Shown in pieces: positions 9,152 through 18,130 of a stretch of DNA of 64,000 nt; positions within the stretch are counted from its first letter, which is position 1; every line of letters starts with the position of its first letter. Position numbers and translations under genes: made by a program. The stretch is taken from NCBI GenBank assembly GCA_963762075.1, contig CAVXJC010000001.1:283520-347519 (forward strand), given 5' to 3'. The DNA comes from JAOUEA01 sp963762075 (GTDB taxonomy: Bacteria > Actinomycetota > UBA4738 > HRBIN12). The notes beneath the pieces were generated by a model that saw nothing but the letters and a program-made list of their open reading frames with translations, was not told where the DNA came from and did no database searches.

Positions 9152-10054
9152 TCAGTCGGGCAGCACGAGGATGTGTTGGACCGCGCCGAAGTCGGAGGAG
9201 AGCTCCTGCCAAGTCGACCCGGCGTCTTCCGAACCGAACAGGCGGCCTTCGGAAGTGCCGAACGCGGCGAACGACCCGTCGTTCAGCGCGTCCAGGCAGT
9301 AGGTGTCGATGTTGTCGTCGAACCATCCAGGCAGGCCAGCCGTGCAGCGCTCGAACCGACCCGCGGCGATGTCGCCCCTATACACCCCTGCGCGACCACC
9401 ACGCGGGCCGCTCGATGCGGACACGAGGACCGTGTCGCCGCAGACGGCCACGGCACGCGAGTACGGGGCCTCGAGTCCCTCGCTTCGCACGGTCCACGTC
9501 GTGCCGCGGTCCTCGCTCGTCGCGAGTCCACCGGCGCATGCGGCCAAGACGAAACCTTCCGCGGTCGCGACCTGGTGGACGTCGGCGTCGATGTCGATCG
9601 TGGGGTTCCAGGTCCGGCCGTTGTCGCCGGTGTGGAGGATCCCGCCGACGTGCACGTTCACGTAGACGTCGTCGCTCCACTCAGAGATGGATCGAGTGGC
9701 GGGGGGACCGCCCCAGGGCGTGTACCACTTCGAGCGGCCTTCCGCATCATCGAACGCGACGACGGGCTCGAGCGTGCCGTCCGTGAGTCGGAACAGTCGC
9801 GCCTCGGATGAGCCCACATGGAGCGCGTCGGTCATCGCGATGCACGTCGCCTCATTCCCCTCGAGCGTGGCCACCCGGCGCCAGTCATTGTCGGGCCTGT
9901 ACCAGACCTCGGATCGATCCACGATCGCCCAGAGTTGAGGTCCGTCGCGGACGACCGCGGTCACGGACCGATCGGTGAGTTCGAGCGGCTCGAGGAGACC
10001 CCGGTCGGTGACCGTCTGCAGTCCGTCGCGGGTCCCAACCAGTATCCGACGCAT
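9152..10054 (-). CDS. BNR/sortilin-like beta-propeller protein
   Basis: A 300-residue protein beginning MRRILVGTRDG without a signal peptide. Asp-box (BNR) motifs of the S-x-D-x-G-x-T-W type recur: HTGDNGRTWNP, TSEDRGTTWTV and GSEDAGSTWQEL, placing it in the sialidase/VPS10-like propeller superfamily used as generic glycosyl-hydrolase-like scaffolds. Catalytic arginines of true sialidases are not evident, so enzymatic activity is doubtful. The C-terminal 35 codons and 20 bases beyond the stop recur in degraded form at 43.0 kb, showing that a paralogue of this gene once existed elsewhere in the region. It ends close to the ammonium transporter gene on the same strand. Confidence 0.75.
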   Translation of the reverse strand: MRRILVGTRDGLQTVTDRGLLEPLELTDRSVTAVVRDGPQLWAIVDRSEVWYRPDNDWRRVATLEGNEATCIAMTDALHVGSSEARLFRLTDGTLEPVVAFDDAEGRSKWYTPWGGPPATRSISEWSDDVYVNVHVGGILHTGDNGRTWNPTIDIDADVHQVATAEGFVLAACAGGLATSEDRGTTWTVRSEGLEAPYSRAVAVCGDTVLVSASSGPRGGRAGVYRGDIAAGRFERCTAGLPGWFDDNIDTYCLDALNDGSFAAFGTSEGRLFGSEDAGSTWQELSSDFGAVQHILVLPD

Positions 10055-10096
10055 CGATCGATGTTCTCACGAACCGACTGCTGGCACGGTCGCGCA

Positions 10097-11458
10097 TCAG
10101 GCCCGGGGAGCGTTTCGCTCCGTCTCGAGTCGAACGTTCTCGATCAGTTGTGCCGTCGCCTCGAGGACCAGTCGCTCCCTCAGTGCATCGAGCTCTTCGT
10201 TCGAGAGCTGAGAAGGAACACGCAGCGTCATGCTCCTCGAGCCCCATGTATAGGCGTGCTCGCCGTGCTCGGCGACGTCGAGCCCCTGCTCCTCGGCCTC
10301 GTCGGAGGCTCGGAACCCGACGACCACGTCGACCAGCTTCAGGATCACGAGCGTGGCGGCGAACGAGAAGATGAGTGCCACGCCGGCGGCGGCGGCCTGC
10401 CGTGCGACCTGAGCGAAGCTGCCGTCGACCCCGGCGGGATTCACCACCGTGCTCGCGAAGACTCCCGTGAGCAGCGCGCCGACGAGCCCGCCGACGAGGT
10501 GTACGCCCACGGCGTCGAGCGAATCGTCATAACCGAGCCTCGACTTCGCTTCGACGGCGATGAAGCACACGCCTCCCGCGAGCAGGCCGATCAGCAGACC
10601 CGGCATCGGGGCCACGAACCCGGCGGCCGGAGTGATCGCGACCAGCCCGGCGACGGCGCCGGTGACCGCACCGACCGCCGTGACCTTCTCGTGACGCCGC
10701 CACTCCAGCAGCACCCAGCCGATCAGACCACCGGCCGCTCCCAGTTGCGTGGCGAGGAACGCAGATGACGCCAGGCCGCCAGCCGCGAGAGCGCTACCCG
10801 CGTTGAATCCGAACCACCCGAACCAGAGGATGCCGGCGCCCAACATGACCATCGGCACGTTGTGCGGGGTGAAGGCACCTCCCGGGTACCCCTTTCGCTT
10901 TCCGATGTAGAGCGCCGTAGCGAGCGCGGCGGCGCCCGCGCTGATGTGCACGACGGTGCCGCCCGCGAAGTCGAGGGCTCCGACGCCCTCCGGGCCCAGG
11001 AACCCTCCGCCCCACACCCAGTGTGCGAGCGGCGAGTAGACCAGTAGGGACCAGGCTCCGATGAACAACACGTAGCCGGCGAAACGCACCCGCTCCGCGA
11101 AGGCCCCGGCGATCAACGCGGGCGTGATGATCGCGAACATGAGCTGATAGACGGCGAAAGCGGACGCCGGGATCGTGGGCGCGAGGGCTGTGGGCGCCTC
11201 ACCCACGCCGCGGAAGCCAGCCAAGTCGAGTCCGCCGATCACCGAGCCGATGTCCGGCCCGAAGGCCAGCGTGTATCCGACAGCGAGCCACACCACCGAC
11301 ACCACGGCGATCGCGGCGAATGAATGCATCATCGTGCCGAGCACGTTCTTGGAACGCACGAGCCCCCCGTAGAACAACGCGAGACCGGGCGTCATGAACA
11401 GCACCAGCGCCGCTGACGCGAGGACCCATGCGGTGTTCCCCGAGTCGATCTGCCCCAT
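10097..11458 (-). CDS. amt: Ammonium transporter (Amt/Mep/Rh family)
   Basis: A 453-residue polytopic membrane protein that conducts ammonium/ammonia across the cytoplasmic membrane. ATG 11458 follows an AAGGGGAGGG site; the open frame to 11500 adds only a short non-conserved leader. Family signatures include LFYGGLVRSKNVLGTMMHSF in the second helix, HWVWGGGFLGPEGVGALDFA with GGTVVHISAG, and DDSLDAVGVHLVGGLVGALL carrying the pore histidine region. The cytoplasmic C-terminal extension after about residue 400 (acidic, then basic helical) is longer than in the minimal Amt. No glnK/PII gene is adjacent, which is unusual for amt. Confidence 0.95.
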   Translation of the reverse strand: MGQIDSGNTAWVLASAALVLFMTPGLALFYGGLVRSKNVLGTMMHSFAAIAVVSVVWLAVGYTLAFGPDIGSVIGGLDLAGFRGVGEAPTALAPTIPASAFAVYQLMFAIITPALIAGAFAERVRFAGYVLFIGAWSLLVYSPLAHWVWGGGFLGPEGVGALDFAGGTVVHISAGAAALATALYIGKRKGYPGGAFTPHNVPMVMLGAGILWFGWFGFNAGSALAAGGLASSAFLATQLGAAGGLIGWVLLEWRRHEKVTAVGAVTGAVAGLVAITPAAGFVAPMPGLLIGLLAGGVCFIAVEAKSRLGYDDSLDAVGVHLVGGLVGALLTGVFASTVVNPAGVDGSFAQVARQAAAAGVALIFSFAATLVILKLVDVVVGFRASDEAEEQGLDVAEHGEHAYTWGSRSMTLRVPSQLSNEELDALRERLVLEATAQLIENVRLETERNAPRA

Positions 11459-11776
11459 GATTCCCTCCCCTTTGGTCCGTTGGAGGCATTCATAGGGCAT
11501 GCCGACTCCAAGACCGTGGACTTCCGCGTTTCGTTCTCGTTACGTCTGTCGGCGATGCTCTCCTCAGCCACAGCGCGACACGCGGCACACCCAGCCGGCC
11601 GCTGACAACTAGGAACGAGGCGGGCCCTTCTTCGCCTGCGCTGCGCCGATGGCAACCTTGCCCGTCCTGCGGTGCAACGAACCCGGAAGGGAGCCCGACT
11701 TCAGCGGCTGTCAAACAAGCTCGGGGACCGGTCTCATCATTTGTGGAGGTCAGGTGAACGCGCCTACGCTTGCGAG
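11459..11776. other. Intergenic region upstream of amt
   Basis: About 320 bases carrying the amt ribosome site (11460-11470) and presumably divergent promoters for amt and the small gene at 11777. No recognisable gene or clear NtrC/GlnR-type operator was seen. Confidence 0.4.
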
Positions 11777-12142
11777 GTGACTCTCCAGGATGCTTCCCGT
11801 AGGTCGATCGTCCTCGGGTTGGCTCTCGCGTTACTTGCGTGGGGTGCTGCTACACGATCGACCGCGGAATCTCGTGTCGACACCTCCTCGTCGTCCGGCG
11901 CCGTTGCGATCGAGTCGGTTCCGAGGATGCTTGTCACGACTTCCGATCGACCGATCCTCTCCGCACATTCGAGGCTCGAGGAACGCCAGAGTGGACTCGG
12001 GTTGATCACTATGGATGTGTCCGACATCGGCGCATCAGCGTCGGTGTTGGCAAGTGTTCGCCTCTCACCATCGGTGTTCTCCACCGGCCCCGTTGCGCAG
12101 GGCCTCGCTGGCCGAGGTCCTCCTTCGTCCGGGAACGTCTGA
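11777..12142 (+). CDS. Possible small secreted protein
   Basis: From GTG 11777 the frame encodes about 121 residues with a basic N-terminus, a hydrophobic core (SIVLGLALALLAWGAATRST) resembling a signal peptide, and a Ser/Val-rich low-complexity remainder. No family is recognised and a different open frame covers the opposite strand, so coding status is uncertain. It is the first of three co-directional genes leading to the KhtT/KhtU pair. Confidence 0.3.
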   Translation: MTLQDASRRSIVLGLALALLAWGAATRSTAESRVDTSSSSGAVAIESVPRMLVTTSDRPILSAHSRLEERQSGLGLITMDVSDIGASASVLASVRLSPSVFSTGPVAQGLAGRGPPSSGNV

Positions 12143-12190
12143 GCCGCCCAATCTCGCGCAGCTCTTTCGCGACCGATCGAAGGAGGCGTC

Positions 12191-12418
12191 ATGACGACTG
12201 GAGATGTCGTGAGAGAACGAACGCTCGCGCTCGCCCGCTCCGCGACGGACCGGGATCAGGCGCTGTCCGAGTTGTTGACTACTTGTGGTGGGCGTCGCGT
12301 GATTGTATTTCGAGCCCGCCAACAGCTGTTGGCGTGGCTCGATAGCGAGCCCGACCAACGGGCTGCGATGCGCGGTATAGAACTCCTCGACGAATTGCTC
12401 GATCGGCTGCCCGCCTAG
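12191..12418 (+). CDS. Small helical protein, paralogue of the gene at 14979
   Basis: A 75-residue soluble, mostly helical protein starting at ATG 12191 after GAAGGAGG. It aligns end to end with the 75-residue protein on the opposite strand at 14979-15206: shared positions include ER.L.LA, TDR or TER, A..ELL..C, RR, and the closing L...L..LP. No known family. The two copies bracket the KhtT/KhtU pair and a lipoprotein gene, so a duplication of a small unit around the antiporter is likely. Confidence 0.6.
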   Translation: MTTGDVVRERTLALARSATDRDQALSELLTTCGGRRVIVFRARQQLLAWLDSEPDQRAAMRGIELLDELLDRLPA

Positions 12419-12482
12419 AGGAAGCAGTCATTCACCACCCTCCTCGCATGGCTGATCCCGTTCGACCGGAAGGGATGACCTC

Positions 12483-12974
12483 ATGCCCATCGTGAACGAG
12501 ATCCCGTTGCCCGGTATCGGCGTTAGGTACGAGTTCGTGACCGAGGACGGTGCCCGTGTGGGGCTGGTGCACCACCGGTCCGGGATGCGAGAGCTTGTGC
12601 TGTTCGAGCGCGACGACCCGGACACCTCGCACGACCTCGTACGGCTGAGCCCGGAGGACACCCGCATCCTCGCGGAACTGCTGGGCGTCTCCCAGGTCGC
12701 GAAGGACCTCGCAGAGCTCGAGCAGGACGTCGAAGGACTCGCCGTCGACCGGCTACCCCTTTCGGGCGTCTCACCCTTCGATGGCCGGACGATCGGAGAT
12801 ACCAGCGCGAGAACGCGGACCGGGGTCTCGATCGTGGCCGTCTTGCGCGCCGGATCTGCGCATCCGGCTCCTGGCCCGGAGTTCGGTCTGCGGAGCGGTG
12901 ATGTGCTCGTCGTCGTCGGCACCCCTCGTGGCATCGAAGAGCTGACCATCCTGCTCCGTCAGGATGAGCGGTGA
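12483..12974 (+). CDS. KhtT-like regulatory subunit of a potassium/proton antiporter
   Basis: A 163-residue cytosolic protein. The N-terminal part (MPIVNEIPLPGIGVRYEF) is the typical opening of KhtT/TrkA-C regulatory proteins, and residues 95-160 form a TrkA-C (RCK-C) domain ending GPEFGLRSGDVLVVVGTP, which in characterised homologues binds cyclic di-AMP or other nucleotides and controls the membrane partner. ATG 12483 follows a GGAAGGGATG site. Its stop overlaps the GTG start of the antiporter gene by four bases, indicating translational coupling. Confidence 0.85.
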   Translation: MPIVNEIPLPGIGVRYEFVTEDGARVGLVHHRSGMRELVLFERDDPDTSHDLVRLSPEDTRILAELLGVSQVAKDLAELEQDVEGLAVDRLPLSGVSPFDGRTIGDTSARTRTGVSIVAVLRAGSAHPAPGPEFGLRSGDVLVVVGTPRGIEELTILLRQDER

Positions 12975-14128
12975 AGAACTCGCTGTTCCTCATCGAGCTC
13001 GGCGGCGTCGTCCTCCTCATGGCTGTCCTGGCACGCTTCGCTCAACGCTTCGGATTCTCGCCGATCCCGCTGTACCTGCTAGCTGGTTTGGCGTTCGGGC
13101 AGGGGGGCGTGATTCCGCTCGTCACGGCCGACGAGTTCATCGAGGCGGGGGCTGAGATCGGCCTGATCCTGTTGCTCTTCTCGCTGGGGCTCGAATACTC
13201 GGCATCGGAGCTCCTCAAGTCCGTCCGGTCGACCGCCCTCATAGGTTGCATGGACCTAGTGCTGAACTTCACGCCCGGCTTCCTTGCGGGTCTCTTGCTC
13301 GGATGGGATCTGGTCCCCGCATCGTTCCTCGGGGGCATCACGTACATATCATCGTCTGGCGTCATCGCTCGCATCCTGGACGATCTCGGGTGGATGGGGA
13401 ACCGCGAGACGCCCCTCGTCCTCGCGATCCTCGTGATCGAGGACCTTGCGATGGCGGTGTTCCTGCCAGTCGGATCGGTACTGCTGGTCGGCGGTGGGGC
13501 CGGGCGCGTAGCGCTTTCCGTCGGCGTAGCGACGGTCGTCGTTGTCTGTGTCCTCGCCGTCGCCGCTAGGTACGGGCAGGCGATCAGTCGTGCGGTGTTT
13601 ACCCGGTCGGACGAGGCTCTTCTGTTCGCGATCCTCGCCGTCTTGCTGCTGACGGCCGGTGCGACGGAGGCTTTGAACGTGTCAGCTGCTGTCGGCGCGT
13701 TCCTGGCGGGGATCGCATTCTCGGGGCCGGCGGCGGATCGCGCGCGCCCATTGCTTGTCCCCCTCCGTGCTCTCTTCGCCGGCGCCTTCTTCCTCTTCTT
13801 CGGGTTCGAGGTCGACCCAGGAACCCTTCCCCGTGCCCTCCCGGCCGCGGTGGTGCTCGCTGTCGTGGGGGCGGCGACCAAGTACGCCACGGGTTGGCTC
13901 TCCGCGCGCGACGCCGGGCTGCGGCGTCGAGCACGGATCCGCGCCGGTGCCGTGCTGATCGCGCGTGGCGAGTTCTCCATCGTGATCGCCGGCATCGCCG
14001 TTGCATCCGGTGCGGAGCCGGGGATCGGCCCGCTCGCGGCCGCCTACGTCCTCCTGCTCGCGGTGTCCGGTCCGCTCCTGGCGCGAGCGGCCGACCGACT
14101 CGCGGTTGCGCCGGCGGCGACCCCATAG
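12971..14128 (+). CDS. CPA2-family potassium/proton antiporter, KhtU-like
   Basis: A 385-residue integral membrane protein of the monovalent cation:proton antiporter-2 family, with about 11-12 hydrophobic segments. Conserved features include PIPLYLLAGLAFGQGG near the start, IGLILLLFSLGLEYSASEL, and VLAILVIEDLAMAVFLPVG containing the paired acidic motif of the ion path. It starts at GTG 12971, overlapping the KhtT-like stop (GTGA). It lacks an appended RCK domain, which is supplied by the preceding gene. Probable role: potassium efflux and pH homeostasis at the cytoplasmic membrane. Confidence 0.9.
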   Translation: MKNSLFLIELGGVVLLMAVLARFAQRFGFSPIPLYLLAGLAFGQGGVIPLVTADEFIEAGAEIGLILLLFSLGLEYSASELLKSVRSTALIGCMDLVLNFTPGFLAGLLLGWDLVPASFLGGITYISSSGVIARILDDLGWMGNRETPLVLAILVIEDLAMAVFLPVGSVLLVGGGAGRVALSVGVATVVVVCVLAVAARYGQAISRAVFTRSDEALLFAILAVLLLTAGATEALNVSAAVGAFLAGIAFSGPAADRARPLLVPLRALFAGAFFLFFGFEVDPGTLPRALPAAVVLAVVGAATKYATGWLSARDAGLRRRARIRAGAVLIARGEFSIVIAGIAVASGAEPGIGPLAAAYVLLLAVSGPLLARAADRLAVAPAATP

Positions 14129-14197
14129 GCGGCGGAATCGACGCCTCTCCTCGGCGCGTCCCAGACACGTGGAGGGAGCACGACTTTCATGAGTTGT

Positions 14198-14217
14198 GGG
14201 GACTCACTTACGTCCCC
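14198..14217. terminator. GGGGAC/GTCCCC hairpin between convergent genes
   Basis: A 6-bp perfect stem with an 8-base loop lies between the antiporter gene (ends 14128) and the convergent lipoprotein gene (ends 14208), overlapping the last codons of the latter. It could terminate transcription from the left; there is no T run. Confidence 0.3.
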
Positions 14218-14642
14218 GTCACCAGCGCGTCCAGACACCCCCAGAAGGTCGGCTCACGGTGCGTCTCTAGATTTGGGAAGGTGGCCACAGCGTAGGCTTG
14301 GGCAATGGAATTTGGGTCGTTTGGATCGCCTCCGAACACCTCGGCGGTACCCTCGATCCCCAGGAGATGACAGTCCGAATACGAGGACTGATACATGAAC
14401 CGGTCGACCGGATCGCGGAACCTGGACAGGCGCGGGTATGTACCTGGATCCGAGGGCGAAGGGACAGAGGCGACGGTCGGAGGCGGCGCGGGGCCCCCCG
14501 TCTCGAGGCTTGGGCCGCGAGACGACGGAGTCGCTCCAGGGGCGCAGCCAACCATCGTGAGGAGGAGTAGCAGGCTTGCGGACATCACCCAACCACGCTG
14601 CGATGCATTCTCTAGGGTTCGGTGCTGGTCTCCAGCGTTCAT
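14208..14642 (-). CDS. Putative lipoprotein
   Basis: About 144 residues from ATG 14642, which follows a GGGGAA site. A signal peptide with lipobox (MSASLLLLLTMVGC) predicts lipid attachment at the cysteine, followed by a Pro/Ser-rich linker (GGPAPPPTVASVPSPSDPG) and a small Cys-containing domain (SYSDCHLL, FWGCLDALV). No family recognised. Probably anchored on the outer face of the cytoplasmic membrane. Confidence 0.6.
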   Translation of the reverse strand: MNAGDQHRTLENASQRGWVMSASLLLLLTMVGCAPGATPSSRGPSLETGGPAPPPTVASVPSPSDPGTYPRLSRFRDPVDRFMYQSSYSDCHLLGIEGTAEVFGGDPNDPNSIAQAYAVATFPNLETHREPTFWGCLDALVTGT

Positions 14643-14978
14643 ATTGCTTCCCCGTTTCATTGGTTTCGCCGGTTTCCGTCGGAAGTCCGCATGGCGCTTG
14701 AGCCGCCAAGCAAGAGTCTTCGGCCGACCTGGGCGCCTTGCACCTCCGAATGCGGGGACCCGCGGGGCAGCGCTCCGACGGCGGCAAGCGGCTGCGACCC
14801 AGTTCCTCCCGACTCCGGACTTGGCCTCATCTGAGATGAAAGCGCCTCTTCAAGATGGCGTGCAGGAACCGATCGGCCGCGGATTCATCGCTGTCGAGCA
14901 GTTGCTGAAGCTTCACCAAGACATCGTTGGTTGGATCGACGCGGGAGATCTCTCGGCCCAGAGCACCGGATCTAGTCG
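14643..14978. other. Intergenic region with a possible very short frame
   Basis: About 335 bases between two minus-strand genes. On the minus strand, 14834-14919 reads LVKLQQLLDSDESAADRF and onward to a stop in a coding-like frame that is open but lacks a start from 15003; it could be a displaced tail of the preceding gene or chance. Nothing else is recognised. Confidence 0.25.
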
Positions 14979-15206
14979 CTACGAGGGCAGCTGCGCAACG
15001 ACGTCACTCAGGAATCCATAGGCTGTTTCGAGATGCGCATCCCTGGGGTCGTCTTGCAACTGAGCATGTACGCGCTGCTTAGCGAGCACCGCAGGAAGCC
15101 GCCGTTGCTCACAGCACTGGAGCAGCTCCTCGACCGCCTCGCGGCGCTCCGTGCCCCTCGATGCCAGAGACAACGCACGTTCGAACATATTGTCAGCGAC
15201 CGCCAT
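14979..15206 (-). CDS. Small helical protein, paralogue of the gene at 12191
   Basis: A 75-residue protein (ATG 15206, adjacent GTG 15209) after a GAGAGGGG site. It matches the protein at 12191 along its full length: FERALSLASRGTERREAVEE parallels RERTLALARSATDRDQALSE, and both finish with a helix ending in LP. Function unknown. The two are on opposite strands about 2.5 kb apart. Confidence 0.6.
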   Translation of the reverse strand: MAVADNMFERALSLASRGTERREAVEELLQCCEQRRLPAVLAKQRVHAQLQDDPRDAHLETAYGFLSDVVAQLPS

Positions 15207-15299
15207 CACGTTCCCCTCTCATAGCTGCCATGCAGCAGCCGGGTGCGTCTAAGGCAGAAGAGACTGGGGCGGCTCAGTGGGCTCCGAGCCGTCGACGTC

Positions 15300-15662
15300 T
15301 CAGTAGCTAGCCGTCAGCGCCGGAGGCCCACGTTGAGGAATGACCGAGGGAAGGCCCCTCGTGTGACGGGTGGGGGCCGCAACCTCTGGACTCGAGGCCG
15401 CGTCGAAGGATCGGTCGAGATCGGGAACAGCAACGAGGTCGATCACACGATCCCCGTTTCGGGGGATGAGTCGCGGTTCGACCGTTCGTCCCAGCGACGT
15501 CATATCGATGGATGCGAGATGGCGGATGTACGCATCTCGCGTTGTTACGGCCGTCAGCTCGGCCGGATCGAATGCCCCGACAAAGTAAGCGACAGCGGCG
15601 ATGGTCAGCGCACTCGTCCACCCTGTCACGAGGCGCCGAGATGACACGTTGTGCTGGCCCAC
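15300..15662 (-). CDS. Small membrane-anchored protein of unknown function
   Basis: About 120 residues from GTG 15662. A basic N-terminus precedes one hydrophobic helix (ALTIAAVAYFVGAF), then a hydrophilic region ending in a low-complexity tail. A membrane anchor with an extracytoplasmic tail is the simplest reading. No known family; no clear ribosome site. Confidence 0.4.
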   Translation of the reverse strand: MGQHNVSSRRLVTGWTSALTIAAVAYFVGAFDPAELTAVTTRDAYIRHLASIDMTSLGRTVEPRLIPRNGDRVIDLVAVPDLDRSFDAASSPEVAAPTRHTRGLPSVIPQRGPPALTASY

Positions 15663-15786
15663 GATCTCAGCCTAGAGCCGCGGGACGTCGGTCGCAAAAC
15701 CCAGTTTGGCGGCCCGCCGGCAACGTGCTCCGACGGGGGTAAGGCAATGTTCAGTTCGCGAGCAGGTGATTGCGGTCTCGAAAGGC

Positions 15787-16257
15787 TTAGCTGAAAGGCT
15801 TCGCAACCATGACGTATATGATCGCGAGCCACGCCACGCCGTCGATCACGTTCATGACGGCGGCGCTCGGCGCGCCGGCGATCGCGCGCAGTTCGTTAGA
15901 TGGCCGGTCTTCGGCGGCGGCTGCGGCGGCCGCCTTGAGCCGCTCGGCCTGCCGCCGGTGATAGGTGAGCCCGTTGACCAGGATGAACAGCGCGAGGCCG
16001 TAGGCGATCAGCAACCACGTCCGGGTCAGGTCGAAGTTGCCCGTGATCGCGGTGAGGAAGCCGAACACGATACCGAGCAGGAACATCGCGCCACCGAGCG
16101 GCGCGAAGAGGTCCTCGGCCGCCAACACGCGGCGTACGGCGCCGACGTCCCCCGAACGTGCGACGGCTCCGGAGAGCATCCCTTGGCCGACGAAGATCGA
16201 GACGGCCAGGAACATCGAGGCGATATGCAGGAACTTCCAGATGGTCGAAGCATTCAT
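15787..16257 (-). CDS. DUF2269-like integral membrane protein
   Basis: 156 residues from ATG 16257. Opens with WKFLHIASMFLAVSIFVGQG, typical of DUF2269 proteins, and shows four hydrophobic helices (also APLGGAMFLLGIVFGFLTAI, TWLLIAYGLALFILVNGLTY, NVIDGVAWLAIIYVMVAKPF). His-9 and Tyr/His in the third helix are positions often seen in this family. Molecular role unknown. The frame extends to 16431 but homology and helix topology favour the internal ATG. Confidence 0.7.
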   Translation of the reverse strand: MNASTIWKFLHIASMFLAVSIFVGQGMLSGAVARSGDVGAVRRVLAAEDLFAPLGGAMFLLGIVFGFLTAITGNFDLTRTWLLIAYGLALFILVNGLTYHRRQAERLKAAAAAAAEDRPSNELRAIAGAPSAAVMNVIDGVAWLAIIYVMVAKPFS

Positions 16258-16315
16258 GGGCCGAGCGTACCTGGGTCTCGTTCGTTGCCACGAGGCCAAG
16301 CCATCAGCACAGCCG

Positions 16316-17599
16316 TCACACGATGTAGCGGGCGAGTGCGAACGAACCCTGGTTGCCTTCGCCCGCGCCGCCCACAACGACGATCCGTCCATCGGCATCG
16401 GCCGCAGCGCCGTACGCGAAGGCGCCCCCATCGAAGAAGGTCGCGACCTTTCCGTGATCGCCGAACGTTCGGTCCAGGTGCCCGTCCCTGAGAAGCCCGA
16501 TTAGCACGAAGCGGAAGACCGTCGGGTCACCGCCCTCGTGGGGACCCGCATACCCCGTGGCCACGATCCTCCCGTCGGGCTGGATGACGAGCCCGTTGGC
16601 ACCCTGTTCGCCGCCGTCGACCTGCGTGCGCATCACGCCGTCGCCGTTGAACGAGCGATCGAGCCTGCCGTCGGCGCGGAAGCGCGCCAATCCGATGTTG
16701 AAGATGTCGAAGCTACCCGTCACGACGATCCGACCGTCGGGCTGCAGGGCGACCGCTCTCGCGAAGATGTTCCGGAGCGGGTTCCATGTGCCGAAATCGT
16801 GGTCGATCGTCCCGTTACCGCTGAAGGAGCGATCGAGACGCCCGTTCGGCAGGTAGCGCGCCATCGCGAATCCGGTGGTGTTGTATCCAGCGACGAGGAT
16901 GCGCCCGTTCGGCTGGATGGCCACGGTCCGGGCGTTGGCTCCCTCGTATCGCGTCACGACCTTGCCGCCCTCACCGAACTTCGGATCGAGCGAGCCATCA
17001 CGCCGATAACGCACCAGCTCGAAGCCCACCTGGCCGAAGCCGGCGGCCCCGACGGCGACGATCTTCCCATCGGGTTGGGTCGCCACGTCGAACGCGACAT
17101 CGTCCCCCGCCGTAAAGTTCGTGCGGACGACGCCGTCACCGCCACCGAATGAATCGTCGAGCGCACCGCTCGGTCGATAGCGAACGACGGCGAACCGCCG
17201 CCAACTGTCCGAGCCCGCCACCACGATTCGCCCGTTCTCTTGGATCGCGACCGACCGGGCCTCGTCGCCGCCGCCTCCGGCGATCGCCGTCGTGACCATG
17301 CCCCCGTCGCCGAAGCTCGGATCGAGGGCGCCGTCCTCCTCGTAGCGCGTAAGCGCGAACTCGCCGGTCCCCGATGGCCCCGCAGCAGCGCCCACTGCCA
17401 CGATCTTGCCGTCGGTCTGGATCGCTACCGCGGTGGCGAAGGAGCCGACCGGGAAGACGGTGGTGACGAGGCCGCCCTCGCCGAAGGCAACGTCGAGGTC
17501 ACCCGCGGCCGCGAATGCCGGCGAGGAGCCGAACGTCACGACCAGGGCGAGCGACAACGCGATCGCGACCCCTACCTCGGAAGTGCCTCGATGTCGCAC
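16316..17599 (-). CDS. Delta-60 repeat secreted beta-propeller
   Basis: 427 residues starting at GTG 17599 after AAGGGGGC. A signal peptide (GVAIALSLALVVTFGSSPAFA) is followed by about seven delta-60 repeats (DUF5122), each with the pattern AVAIQxDGKIVVxG, then alternating RYxxDGxLDxSFGxGG, for example RSVAIQENGRIVVAGS and GALDPSFGDGGMVTT. These repeats form extracellular beta-propellers in many bacteria; ligand unknown. It is one of five unrelated propeller proteins in the window. It is divergent from the DUF1801 gene across a 144-base intergenic. Confidence 0.85.
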   Translation of the reverse strand: MRHRGTSEVGVAIALSLALVVTFGSSPAFAAAGDLDVAFGEGGLVTTVFPVGSFATAVAIQTDGKIVAVGAAAGPSGTGEFALTRYEEDGALDPSFGDGGMVTTAIAGGGGDEARSVAIQENGRIVVAGSDSWRRFAVVRYRPSGALDDSFGGGDGVVRTNFTAGDDVAFDVATQPDGKIVAVGAAGFGQVGFELVRYRRDGSLDPKFGEGGKVVTRYEGANARTVAIQPNGRILVAGYNTTGFAMARYLPNGRLDRSFSGNGTIDHDFGTWNPLRNIFARAVALQPDGRIVVTGSFDIFNIGLARFRADGRLDRSFNGDGVMRTQVDGGEQGANGLVIQPDGRIVATGYAGPHEGGDPTVFRFVLIGLLRDGHLDRTFGDHGKVATFFDGGAFAYGAAADADGRIVVVGGAGEGNQGSFALARYIV

Positions 17600-17743
17600 A
17601 TAGCCCCCTTATCACTCCCGAGCATAGGCGGAGCGTGCAGCAGTAACCGGGTCGTTCGACCTTTGAACCGGAGGGTTTCCCGACCGTCCCGACCTGATCC
17701 CACGAACGCACACCACCGTGCAGGCCGGATAAGCTCCTTGCCC

Positions 17744-18103
17744 GTGGAGAAACCGAGGAGCGTCGACGCCTACTTCACGAGCCTCGAGCCCGCGCGCCGC
17801 GCCCCGCTCCAGAAGCTCCGCGAGACGATCGCGGCCGCGGCTCCCCGAGCCGAAGAGGGCATCACCTACGGGATGCCGGGCTTCCTGGTCGACGGTCGTG
17901 GTCTGGTCGGCTACATGGCGTTCGACCGGCACTACAGCTTCTTCCCGATGAGTCCTGCCGCGGTGGACGCTCACCGCGACGAGCTCGGCGACCTCGTGAC
18001 GGGAAAGGGAACGATCAGCTTCGAGTACGGCCGCCGTCTGCCGGTGACGCTCGTGAAGAAGGTCGTAAAGACGCGTCTCGCCGAGGTCGCCGGGAAGCCG
18101 TAG
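17744..18103 (+). CDS. DUF1801-family protein (YdhG-like)
   Basis: 119 residues from GTG 17744 (TTG 17738 also possible). SVDAYFTSLEPARRAPLQKL and EEGITYGMPGFLVDGRGLVG match the DUF1801/YdhG fold, a small alpha/beta protein; YdhG of Bacillus has been described as an iron chaperone, but most members are uncharacterised. Conserved YSFFPMSP and FEYGRRLP segments are present. The long open frame upstream, beginning at 17240, is antisense to the delta-60 gene and is not part of it. Confidence 0.75.
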   Translation: MEKPRSVDAYFTSLEPARRAPLQKLRETIAAAAPRAEEGITYGMPGFLVDGRGLVGYMAFDRHYSFFPMSPAAVDAHRDELGDLVTGKGTISFEYGRRLPVTLVKKVVKTRLAEVAGKP

Positions 18104-18130
18104 ATGTGACCGGCGCGGACGACCCGGTCA

